From an uncultured Eubacteriales bacterium (GTDB lineage: Bacteria; Bacillota; Clostridia; Oscillospirales; Acutalibacteraceae): a stretch of 6,752 nt of DNA. The notes under the pieces are model-generated. The model saw only the letters and a list, made by a program, of their open reading frames with translations, did no database searches and had not been told where the DNA came from. The position numbers and the translations under genes were made by a program. Positions 1-6,096 of the stretch are shown here, in pieces (position 1 is the stretch's first letter; the number at the start of each line of letters is the position of its first letter). The stretch lies in the NCBI GenBank assembly GCA_900319255.1, contig ONNU01000034.1, positions 1 to 6,752 of the forward strand, read 5' to 3'.

Positions 1-516
1 ACGATGGCTGACCGTATCGTTGTTATGAAGGACGGCTTCATCCAGCAGGTTGATACACCTCAGAATCTGTATGAGAGACCCTGTAACCAGTTCGTTGCAG
101 GATTCATGGGTACTCCCCAGATGAACTTCATTGATGCAACAATCATCCGTGACGGTGACGATTACGGCATCCGTTTCGGTAAATATGATATTCCGCTTCC
201 CGAATCAAAGAACAAGAAGAACATCCTTTCTCACTTCGTTGGCAAGGAAGTTGTACTCGGCATCCGTCCTGAGGATCTCCATGATGAGCCTGAGTTCCTC
301 GAGAGATCAGAGGACAGCATTATCGAGGCTAGCGTTGAAATCACCGAGCTTATGGGTAATGAGATCTACATCTACCTCACACTCGAAGGTACATCCTGCG
401 TTGCACGAGTTGACCCGTCATCTATGGCAGAAGCAGGCGAAGAAATCGAGATCGCTCTCGACGTTGAGAAGATCCACATCTTTGATAAGGAAACAGAGAG
501 AACCATTACAAACTGA
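1..516 (+). CDS. ABC transporter ATP-binding protein, MsmK/UgpC/MalK type (C-terminal part)
   Basis: The 3' end of an ATPase that energises uptake of sugars or oligosaccharides at the inner face of the membrane; the start lies before the window. The reading frame is open from base 1 and shows 171 residues before a TGA. It opens with TMADRIVVMKDG, the strand that follows the switch (H-loop) region of MalK-like ATPases, then QQVDTPQNLYERP and the FMGTPQMNF segment that ends the nucleotide-binding domain. The remaining residues, about 45-171, form the TOBE/MOP regulatory domain, with the family motif LGIRPEDL. Walker A, signature and Walker B motifs lie outside. The ATG at base 4 is internal to this domain and is not the start. 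No transporter permease genes follow, as is usual for shared MsmK-type ATPases that serve several importers; that role is inference. Sure of the family, not of the substrate. Confidence 0.93.
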   Translation, partial: TMADRIVVMKDGFIQQVDTPQNLYERPCNQFVAGFMGTPQMNFIDATIIRDGDDYGIRFGKYDIPLPESKNKKNILSHFVGKEVVLGIRPEDLHDEPEFLERSEDSIIEASVEITELMGNEIYIYLTLEGTSCVARVDPSSMAEAGEEIEIALDVEKIHIFDKETERTITN

Positions 517-552
517 TTACAATGCATTTGCATAATGCTATTTACCTCTCTT

Positions 553-576
553 GCCGTCTGCAGCAATGCAGGCGGC
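553..576 (+). terminator. GC-rich hairpin after the ABC ATPase gene, possible terminator or mRNA 3' stabiliser
   Basis: GCCGTCTGC (553-561) can pair with GCAGGCGGC (568-576) as a nine-pair stem with one G-U pair and a six-base AGCAAT loop, 36 bases after the stop codon. The following ATTCCTTTTG has only a short interrupted T-run, so termination here would be weak. The strong terminator downstream may do the main work. Confidence 0.45.
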
Positions 577-640
577 ATTCCTTTTGCGCCTTCGTTTTGC
601 AATAAGATATACGAGGGTTAACAAACGTCTATAATAAATG

Positions 641-680
641 AAAAAAGCCGATGAATTTGTTGGATTCACCGGCTTTTTTT
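641..680. terminator. Bidirectional intrinsic terminator between convergent operons
   Basis: GCCG (647-650) pairs with CGGC (670-673). After one A/C mismatch, TGAAT (652-656) pairs with ATTCA (664-668), leaving a seven-base loop. A run of six A (641-646) precedes the stem and seven T (674-680) follow it, so the element reads as a stem plus U-tract on either strand. It lies between the ABC ATPase gene (+) and the acyl carrier protein gene (-) and is placed to stop both transcripts. Confidence 0.88.
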
Positions 681-691
681 GCTTTTCTTTG

Positions 692-706
692 ACCGCCTGA
701 GGCGGT
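692..706. repeat. Perfect short inverted repeat ACCGCC-TGA-GGCGGT
   Basis: A six-base perfect stem with a three-base loop, between the bidirectional terminator and the folded element at 715-779. On the minus strand it lies in the 3' untranslated part of the acyl carrier protein transcript. It could be part of the same dispersed intergenic element as its neighbour; no function is visible. Confidence 0.6.
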
Positions 707-714
707 TTTGGGAT

Positions 715-779
715 GTTTCGCGCATACCCCCAAGGGCGCTGCCCTTGGAACCCGCAGCCTCCCCAAAGGCTGGCGAAAC
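715..779. repeat. Folded intergenic element with a predicted three-way junction (REP-like)
   Basis: GTTTCGC (715-721) and GCGAAAC (773-779) are perfect inverted ends. Inside are two separate hairpins: CCAAGGGC (730-737) with GCCCTTGG (741-748), and CAGCCT (755-760) with AGGCTG (767-772). Together they give a closed 65-base shape with one closing stem and two arms. It begins five bases after the acyl carrier protein stop codon on the minus strand. I recall similar CCAAGGGC/GCCCTTGG elements as dispersed intergenic repeats in ruminococci, but could not check copy number. It could protect the 3' end of the operon mRNA or be a non-autonomous mobile repeat. Confidence 0.65.
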
Positions 780-784
780 TTTTA

Positions 785-1030
785 TCACTTCTTAGCTCTC
801 TGTGCAATGATGTCTGCCATCTCGCCGACATTCTTCATGCCTGAGATCTCGCCCATTTTGAATTTCATTCTGAATTCACGCTCAACAGCTGAAATAAGTG
901 TGATATGCTCAAGGCTATCCCAGTCCTCGATATCATCTGCTGTTGTCTTGGGGTTAACTGTGATGCTGTCATCATCAAAAACATCTCTGAAAACCTTATT
1001 AAGTCTGCTGTAAATTACCTTGCTGTCCAT
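785..1030 (-). CDS. Dedicated acyl carrier protein
   Basis: An 81-residue stand-alone carrier protein, normal ACP length, which carries an acyl group as a thioester on 4'-phosphopantetheine in the cytoplasm. The attachment site is in DWDSLEHITLI, with Ser39 in the DSL motif at the start of helix II. The surrounding WDSL-HI-LI pattern and the later EFRMKFKMGEI segment look more like carriers of surface-polymer or secondary-metabolite clusters than like housekeeping fatty-acid AcpP, so a dedicated role is likely. The ATG at 1028-1030 is chosen because GAGAGGAG sits just upstream at suitable spacing; an in-frame ATG at 1064-1066 has no such site and would put a hairpin in the coding region. Last gene of the cluster, 65 bases after the FkbH-like gene, which is its likely loading enzyme. 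The acyl group cannot be read from the sequence. Confidence 0.93.
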   Translation of the reverse strand: MDSKVIYSRLNKVFRDVFDDDSITVNPKTTADDIEDWDSLEHITLISAVEREFRMKFKMGEISGMKNVGEMADIIAQRAKK

Positions 1031-1035
1031 ATTTT

Positions 1036-1044
1036 GCTCCTCTC
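1036..1044 (-). promoter_or_regulatory. Ribosome binding site fixing the ACP start
   Basis: The minus strand reads GAGAGGAGC, then five bases, then ATG at 1030. This supports the start giving an 81-residue protein over the upstream in-frame ATG at 1066. Confidence 0.8.
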
Positions 1045-1045
1045 T

Positions 1046-1061
1046 TACGGCACAAGCCGTA
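1046..1061 (-). promoter_or_regulatory. Hairpin directly upstream of the ACP ribosome site
   Basis: TACGGC (1046-1051) and GCCGTA (1056-1061) make a perfect six-pair stem with a four-base loop. It sits in the 65-base gap between the FkbH-like and ACP genes, and ends one base before the GAGAGGAG ribosome site. No T-run follows, so it is not a classical terminator. A 5' protective hairpin or an RNA processing site that raises ACP expression relative to the upstream genes is possible; that is inference. Confidence 0.5.
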
Positions 1062-1095
1062 TCCATGTGATTATATTTTATCAGCCAACGCAGGC

Positions 1096-2895
1096 TCAGC
1101 CTTCCGTTACAGCTGAATTATCCTTTACATCTATAACATGACATTTCTGCTCATAGCTTTCAACATCAAGCTGCCACTGTGAATTGCCCTGTTCATCCTC
1201 GCTGAGCTTTTCAAAGCCGAAGCGGCCGTAAAGATCCTTGACCATTTTATTTTTCGCTGTGGGATAATAATAACCCCTCACAGTCTTTATTCCCTGCTCA
1301 CGGCAGCGCTGGATCAATCTGTCAAGCATAGCAAATTCCATATCACGCTTGAGTACACGGCAGCTCATTATCCAGAGATCCATATCAAGGGCATCGCCGT
1401 TTTTATGACCGATAACAACGGAAACAACACCGTTATCACCGAATTTATCAATAAGCTTGCCATAAAGACGGATATATTCATCGCTATGGAATACCTCATC
1501 CATTTCGGTTGCAGTATATCTTTTTGTAGTGACATTGAACTGATTACTCTTGTTTGTCAGCTGAGTTATCCTCTGGAGGTAAACAGGAATGAAATCGTCG
1601 ATAATACCGGTCATTTCAAGGCTTCTGAGATATTCGTCATAATCGCCGAAGGAAGCCTGCTGAGCAGCTCTCTGGGCATTTGCCTTATACATTTCGTTAC
1701 GCTTGAGATCATCTGCGCTGAAATTGGTAACTTCAAAATAACCGTTTCTGTCAAGGGTCATAATATAATTCTCAACGCCGTCCATCTCAGGAACTGCGCA
1801 GCCCTTGACCTGCTGGCGAACGATCTCACGCTCAGCGGGGTTATCATCTGCAAAAACTATAGCATCGGGCATTATATTAAGCTCGTTTGCAGTTTCGATG
1901 ATATTTCTGTCCTTGTTTTCCCAGTTTGCCTTGATGATAATGAAATCGTCAGGCTTGAGCGCTCCTTCGGGATGCTCAAGACCGGCAATAGCGTTTTCGT
2001 GGTCGTTCTTTGAGCATACTGTAAGAATAATGCCCAGTGATTTCAGTGATTTTACATAATCCTGAAATTCATAATAGGACTGGGAAACGCCTGTTTCCTG
2101 ACCTATCTGTATACCGTCAACGCCGTCATCTCCCACAACACCGCCCCAGAGGGTATTATCAAGATCAAGCGCCAGCGCCTTTTTATTCTTTCCGAAAACA
2201 GATTTGATTATATTTGAAACATTGAATGCAAATTCCGGAATAGCCTCAAAGCACATTGCATACTTATACATATTCCAGTATGAAGGATCGCTCCATGCTT
2301 TCAGACCATAGCTTGCGGAAATGAAATTGATATCATTGATATAGAAGCCCTCAGTCTTTTCAGCATATTCGTAGAATTTAGCATTGAGTCTTGTCACGAA
2401 ATTTGAACGTCCGCGATAATCAGAGCAGTCCTTATTGCCCATCAGTCTGTAAAAGGGCATTTCAAAGTTATTCTGGATAATCGGGCAGTGATAGGTCTCG
2501 CTTATCTTCTGCCACATCTGCTCAAACCTTTCATATTCAGCCTGAAGAAGCTTATCAACCTCTTCCCTGCTGTCAGCTGTCGTAGGGTAGTTTGTGATAT
2601 TCCTGTTTGTAGTATGGATAAAAACCATATCCGGCTCAAAGCTCAGAAGCTCCGGCGAAGGGAACATAGCATCCTGCCAGTACTGCGCATATTCAGACTG
2701 ATAGAACTCCACCTCGATTCCCTGATCCAGAAGAAAAAGCTCCATATTATCCACAATAGCGTTTGTTGTAGAACCGCCGAAAACAGCAATCTTCTTTTTA
2801 AGTCTTGTACTGCCGTCTGCAAGCAGGGTTCTTTTTATAGATTTCTTTTTCTTAATGATATATTCGCTGTCAAAGGGGTATTGTAATTCCTTCAA
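1096..2895 (-). CDS. FkbH-type HAD-IIIC enzyme with SGNH-like N-terminus and acyltransferase-like C-terminus
   Basis: A 599-residue cytoplasmic enzyme with three parts. Residues about 30-230 resemble an SGNH-hydrolase-like fold (FGGSTT near 39-44, HTTNRN at 94-99). Residues about 238-380 are the HAD-IIIC core: ALDLDNTLWGG with Asp244 and Asp246, TVCSKND with Cys294 and Lys296, and FADDNPAERE with Asp350-Asp351. Residues about 440-585 are GNAT-like; QLTNKSNQFNVTTKRYT there is highly characteristic of FkbH proteins. Characterised FkbH homologues take 1,3-bisphosphoglycerate, remove phosphate and load a glyceryl group onto a carrier protein; the next gene is such a carrier. The start is a TTG at 2893-2895, because AGGAGG lies seven bases upstream; an ATG at 2943 opens the frame but lacks a ribosome site and overlaps a promoter-like sequence. 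Family is sure; glyceryl as substrate is inference. Confidence 0.92.
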   Translation of the reverse strand: MKELQYPFDSEYIIKKKKSIKRTLLADGSTRLKKKIAVFGGSTTNAIVDNMELFLLDQGIEVEFYQSEYAQYWQDAMFPSPELLSFEPDMVFIHTTNRNITNYPTTADSREEVDKLLQAEYERFEQMWQKISETYHCPIIQNNFEMPFYRLMGNKDCSDYRGRSNFVTRLNAKFYEYAEKTEGFYINDINFISASYGLKAWSDPSYWNMYKYAMCFEAIPEFAFNVSNIIKSVFGKNKKALALDLDNTLWGGVVGDDGVDGIQIGQETGVSQSYYEFQDYVKSLKSLGIILTVCSKNDHENAIAGLEHPEGALKPDDFIIIKANWENKDRNIIETANELNIMPDAIVFADDNPAEREIVRQQVKGCAVPEMDGVENYIMTLDRNGYFEVTNFSADDLKRNEMYKANAQRAAQQASFGDYDEYLRSLEMTGIIDDFIPVYLQRITQLTNKSNQFNVTTKRYTATEMDEVFHSDEYIRLYGKLIDKFGDNGVVSVVIGHKNGDALDMDLWIMSCRVLKRDMEFAMLDRLIQRCREQGIKTVRGYYYPTAKNKMVKDLYGRFGFEKLSEDEQGNSQWQLDVESYEQKCHVIDVKDNSAVTEG

Positions 2896-2902
2896 GGCTG
2901 TG

Positions 2903-2910
2903 CCTCCTTT
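2903..2910 (-). promoter_or_regulatory. Strong ribosome binding site selecting a TTG start
   Basis: The minus strand reads AAAGGAGG, a near-complete complement to the 16S 3' end, then CACAGCC and TTG. No ATG or GTG lies at workable spacing, so the FkbH-like protein most likely begins with this TTG, giving MKELQYPF at its N-terminus. Confidence 0.8.
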
Positions 2911-2914
2911 TGAT

Positions 2915-2943
2915 ATTATAAGGCGATATTCGCATCCGTTCAA
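2915..2943 (-). promoter_or_regulatory. Possible internal promoter upstream of the FkbH-like gene
   Basis: On the minus strand TTGAAC (2938-2943) and TATAAT (2915-2920) are 17 bases apart, a perfect -10 with a four-of-six -35. Transcription would begin near 2908, at the edge of the AGGAGG site, leaving a very short leader. It lies in the 70-base gap after the DHHW gene and could express the FkbH-like and ACP genes separately from the two membrane genes. Confidence 0.45.
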
Positions 2944-2965
2944 ACAATGAACTATAAACTAAAAC

Positions 2966-4420
2966 TCACTGCGTCCTCAGTACCTCAAGGTTATCAGCAT
3001 TTCCGCCGACAGCTGAGAATGAAACCATTGCGAACAGAAGATCGGTAACACCCTCATTCTTGATATACTGTACAAGATTATTGTCAAAATACCTCATATC
3101 CACAACATAGATCTCTTCAAAGGAGCCGAAGAGATAACCCGGCAGCGCATTACCGTAGCTGTCCTTAACGATCATAAGCTTTCTGCCGTTCTTAACGTCA
3201 GTCTTGACCTTGACGACCTGTTCATCGCCGCCCATAAAGGTAAGATAAGCGTTATACTCCGGGGAGCCTACGCTGCAGAAGAAATTGCCTGTGCCTGTAT
3301 CAACGCAGGCTGTATCATAATAATAGGTAGTGCATTTCTCATAATTTGAGGGGATATAATAGCTGAAGGTCTCTGTATCAGCGGTGAGGTTCGCATCCTC
3401 AGCCCATGCTGCAAGAGTTCCGCTGAAGCCCTCGATATCCACCTTCTTATAGGTGCTGATATCCTTGAAGTCAACGCCGGCAGCCTGTGCAAAGGTCTGA
3501 GCTGCATAATAAGCGCCCAGCGGTGTCCAGTGATGGTCTGTCCTCAGATATATTTCCTCATTTGTATGATTGCCGAGGGCTGAAATAGCATCCACATAGC
3601 TTATTGACTTATCAAGCCTTGAAGCAAAATCATCCACTGTTTCCTTCTGGCTTACGTTATAAGCGCTGTATGCATCAGGCAGATAATATTCGCTGGCAGT
3701 TGACGGGGTCATGGAATAGATCTTAACCTTATCGCCAAGATCATTATGGAAGTTATTCAGAGCTTCAACATAAGCATTTCCTGTTCCGCCGCCGAAAAGC
3801 TCAAGACCTCTGTAATGTCCCTCATGCTTTACAACGATAAGACCGTTTGAAGCTTCCTTGTATTCATCCTTTTCAGTATTGACCTTTCCGCCGTTTTCTT
3901 CAGCCTTGCTGCTTTCCTCTTTGGTATCTGCGGGCTTGCTTTCTGTTTTGGTATCAGGCTTCTGAGCAGCGCTGTTTTCAGCCTTGCCCTCATTGCCTGA
4001 ATTATCTGCATTACTGGTTTCATTTGTCTTTTTGCTGTCGTCATTTACAACAGCAACAGGCTTACCCACGATCTTGACCTCTTCTTCGGTATGGATGCCG
4101 AAAATGGATTTGAAGGCATAGCCCATATTTTTGAAATAATCACGATTCGGAACGGTATCGTCATAATATTCAGTGATCTGAGAGGTATATTTACCTGAAA
4201 AATAATCCTGGAAGCTGAATGAGGGGAATTTTGCGAGGTTACGCTTCTCGATATTGGATTTCTCAGATCTGGGAATGAAGATCAGAAAAAGAGCCGTCAG
4301 AAAGAATACGGGTATCATTATCATAAGTGAGATAACGGAAAAACCATATTCCACGTTCTTCTTTTTCATATAGTTAAAACCCTTTTTACGGGGGGGACGC
4401 CGTCTTTGATTGTTTTCCAT
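2966..4420 (-). CDS. Membrane-anchored DHHW family protein (AlgJ/AlgX-like SGNH acyltransferase partner)
   Basis: A 484-residue protein predicted to act outside the cytoplasmic membrane, helping to place an acyl group on a surface glycan. Order of parts: a basic N-terminus (RRRPPRKKGFNYMKKK), one transmembrane segment at about 26-50, the EKRNLAKFPSF motif at 58-68 typical of this family, a disordered-looking Lys/Glu/Ser/Asn/Thr-rich stretch at about 127-188, then the SGNH-like domain. The namesake motif is TDHHWTP at 294-300, giving Asp295 and His297; VKDSYGNAL at 418-426 supplies the candidate nucleophile Ser421. These match the Asp, His and Ser triad of AlgJ/AlgX/DltD-like proteins. The ATG start has GAGGAG eight bases upstream. 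It follows the MBOAT gene by 46 bases, the usual pairing for O-acylation systems. Family is well supported; acceptor is unknown. Confidence 0.92.
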   Translation of the reverse strand: MENNQRRRPPRKKGFNYMKKKNVEYGFSVISLMIMIPVFFLTALFLIFIPRSEKSNIEKRNLAKFPSFSFQDYFSGKYTSQITEYYDDTVPNRDYFKNMGYAFKSIFGIHTEEEVKIVGKPVAVVNDDSKKTNETSNADNSGNEGKAENSAAQKPDTKTESKPADTKEESSKAEENGGKVNTEKDEYKEASNGLIVVKHEGHYRGLELFGGGTGNAYVEALNNFHNDLGDKVKIYSMTPSTASEYYLPDAYSAYNVSQKETVDDFASRLDKSISYVDAISALGNHTNEEIYLRTDHHWTPLGAYYAAQTFAQAAGVDFKDISTYKKVDIEGFSGTLAAWAEDANLTADTETFSYYIPSNYEKCTTYYYDTACVDTGTGNFFCSVGSPEYNAYLTFMGGDEQVVKVKTDVKNGRKLMIVKDSYGNALPGYLFGSFEEIYVVDMRYFDNNLVQYIKNEGVTDLLFAMVSFSAVGGNADNLEVLRTQ

Positions 4421-4466
4421 AGCTTTATCTCCTCAGAGTAATAGTACTGACAGGTGCATGACCTTA

Positions 4467-5888
4467 TCAGAATCTGAAATACAGGAAGGGATTGTTAGTA
4501 TTATCGACCATAAGTATGCTGCATATTACAAGAAGTGCGCAGCAGATAACAGTTCCTGCGATCTTTCCGAAGGCATAGACTGTATTATTAGCCCATTCAC
4601 AGAAGAACCACTTGACCTTCGGCAGCAGCGGCATTGATACCGCGATGGCAAATATAATAAGAAACAGATTATTTACAAGGGAATTCCAGGTGATAAGATC
4701 AGCAAACGCATTGCCGTTGCTTATCATACTGATACCCGTGATATTCAGGAAGAAACGTCCCAGCTGCGACAGATCCGTGAAATAGAATATACCGAAGCCG
4801 ATGACTATAATAAATTTACTGTAAACATGAGTCAGCACCTTGTTCCATTTCTTCATCTTCTTTTTACCGATCTTTGTTTCGATAAAGATGAAGATGCCGA
4901 AATAAAGACCCCAGAAAATGAAGTTCCATGAAGCGCCGTGCCACATACCGGTGCAGAACCATACCAGGAAGAGGTTGAGATATTTTCTCTGCTTGCCGAA
5001 GATCGGAACATAGAAAAGATAATCCCTGAAGAAGGAGCTGAGGGATATATGCCATCTCTGCCAGAATTCGCTGATAGATTTGCAGATAAACGGATAATTG
5101 AAGTTTTCGTTGAAATGGAAGCCGAACATTCTTCCCAGACCGATAGCGATATCACTGTATCCGCTGAAATCGAAATATACATACAGAGAATAAATGATAA
5201 CACCATACCATGTTCCCAGGAAGGACAGATTTGTAATATCCGTTCCGAAGAACTGTTCAACGATGACCCAGAGGTTATTTGCAATAATGACCTTCTTTGA
5301 AAGTCCGATAATTGCACGCATTGCGCCCTCGCTGATATCAACGGGGGTAGATTTTCTGTTGGTTATCTCCTTTTCGATAACGCTGTAACGAACGATAGGA
5401 CCTGCTATAAGCTGGGGGAACAAGGAAAGGTACAGCAGAAAACGGGGATATTTTTTCTGTGCAGGAACTGTTTCCCAGAGTACATCCAGTATGTAGGAAA
5501 TTGCCTGGAATGTAAAGAAGCTGATACCGATAGGCATCGTGATCTGAGGAACAGGTATTGACGAATGAAACAATCCATTGATATTCTCAACAATGAATCC
5601 GGAATATTTGAATATTATCAGAAACGCAAGATCTATTACTATCGCCAGTCCGGCTATTGCAGTGGATAGCTTGGTATTCCTGAATTTTTCGATCAGCAGA
5701 GCAGACTTCCAGTTGAGAAATGCGCTGAATACAAGCAGAAGCACCCATATCGGCTCGCCCCATGCGTAAAACACAAGGGATGCGATAACAAGAGTAATAT
5801 TTTTCGATCTTGTTGTCTTACATATAAAATATGCCGCAAGGGTTATTGCAAGAAAGAAATAAACAAAAAATAAAGACGAAAAAACCAT
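4467..5888 (-). CDS. MBOAT family membrane-bound O-acyltransferase (AlgI/DltB-like)
   Basis: A 473-residue polytopic membrane protein, the usual length for AlgI-type proteins, with about ten or eleven hydrophobic segments. It is expected to accept an acyl group on the cytoplasmic side and hand it across the membrane to a surface polymer. Family motifs are all present: YAWGEP at 41-46, FPQLIAGPIVR at 157-167, YFDFSGYSDIAIGLG at 238-252, EFWQRWHISL at 274-283, and TGMWHGASWNFIFWG at 313-327, whose His317 corresponds to the catalytic histidine of AlgI and DltB. The C-terminus NPFLYFRF is also typical. The ATG start follows AGGGAG at normal spacing. It is the first gene of the cluster, with a promoter upstream and the DHHW partner next. 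DltB docks a carrier protein directly, which makes the cluster's ACP a candidate donor; that is inference. Confidence 0.95.
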   Translation of the reverse strand: MVFSSLFFVYFFLAITLAAYFICKTTRSKNITLVIASLVFYAWGEPIWVLLLVFSAFLNWKSALLIEKFRNTKLSTAIAGLAIVIDLAFLIIFKYSGFIVENINGLFHSSIPVPQITMPIGISFFTFQAISYILDVLWETVPAQKKYPRFLLYLSLFPQLIAGPIVRYSVIEKEITNRKSTPVDISEGAMRAIIGLSKKVIIANNLWVIVEQFFGTDITNLSFLGTWYGVIIYSLYVYFDFSGYSDIAIGLGRMFGFHFNENFNYPFICKSISEFWQRWHISLSSFFRDYLFYVPIFGKQRKYLNLFLVWFCTGMWHGASWNFIFWGLYFGIFIFIETKIGKKKMKKWNKVLTHVYSKFIIVIGFGIFYFTDLSQLGRFFLNITGISMISNGNAFADLITWNSLVNNLFLIIFAIAVSMPLLPKVKWFFCEWANNTVYAFGKIAGTVICCALLVICSILMVDNTNNPFLYFRF

Positions 5889-5912
5889 TTCATTCTCCCT
5901 ATTCTGAAAATT

Positions 5913-5930
5913 TCCGGATCCCCGTCCGGA
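5913..5930 (-). promoter_or_regulatory. Leader hairpin TCCGGA-N6-TCCGGA upstream of the MBOAT gene
   Basis: Two copies of the palindromic hexamer TCCGGA, separated by six bases, can pair as a six-pair stem in the predicted 5' leader, about 25 bases before the MBOAT start codon. Because each half is itself a palindrome, a DNA-binding dimer site is equally possible. It contrasts with the AT-rich surroundings. Confidence 0.45.
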
Positions 5931-5962
5931 TAAAGCATATTCTTATTCCCATAGCTTATTCT

Positions 5963-5991
5963 ATTTTACTCCATTACCCGAATATTATCAA
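5963..5991 (-). promoter_or_regulatory. Predicted sigma-A promoter of the MBOAT-DHHW-FkbH-ACP operon
   Basis: On the minus strand TTGATA (5986-5991) and TAAAAT (5963-5968) are separated by exactly 17 bases; each hexamer matches consensus at five of six positions. Transcription would begin near 5956, giving a leader of about 68 bases that contains the TCCGGA hairpin. Confidence 0.65.
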
Positions 5992-6004
5992 GGCATTTTT
6001 CGAC

Positions 6005-6013
6005 ATTATAACA
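6005..6013 (-). promoter_or_regulatory. Alternative extended -10 element
   Basis: The minus strand reads TGTTATAAT, a perfect TATAAT with the upstream TG of extended -10 promoters. No good -35 is seen at 16-18 bases. It could be a second start for the same operon, about 42 bases upstream of the better promoter. Confidence 0.35.
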
Positions 6014-6096
6014 TTTAATTATTACAAATACGGAATTTTGCACAAAAACATTTTTATTTCATTAAGATTTGACTACTTTGAACTAATAATATTTTT

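Noticed and set aside
715..779. tRNA gene
   Set aside because: The cloverleaf-like outline lacks a third arm, the T-loop and D-loop consensus bases and an acceptor stem of the right kind.
538..831. Minus-strand open frame of 97 codons
   Set aside because: It would translate through the bidirectional terminator and the folded 715-779 element and overlaps the ACP gene.
1031..1066. Longer ACP start at the ATG at 1064-1066
   Set aside because: No ribosome site precedes it, it would encode the hairpin at 1046-1061, and the shorter form has a strong site and normal ACP length.
1070..1075. Possible promoter -10 (TATAAT on the minus strand) ahead of the ACP gene
   Set aside because: No acceptable -35 hexamer at 16-18 bases; chance occurrence in an AT-rich stretch is likely.
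1405..2013. Plus-strand open frame of 202 codons
   Set aside because: Lies wholly inside the FkbH-like gene on the other strand, has no ribosome site or family resemblance, and mirrors that gene's codon pattern.
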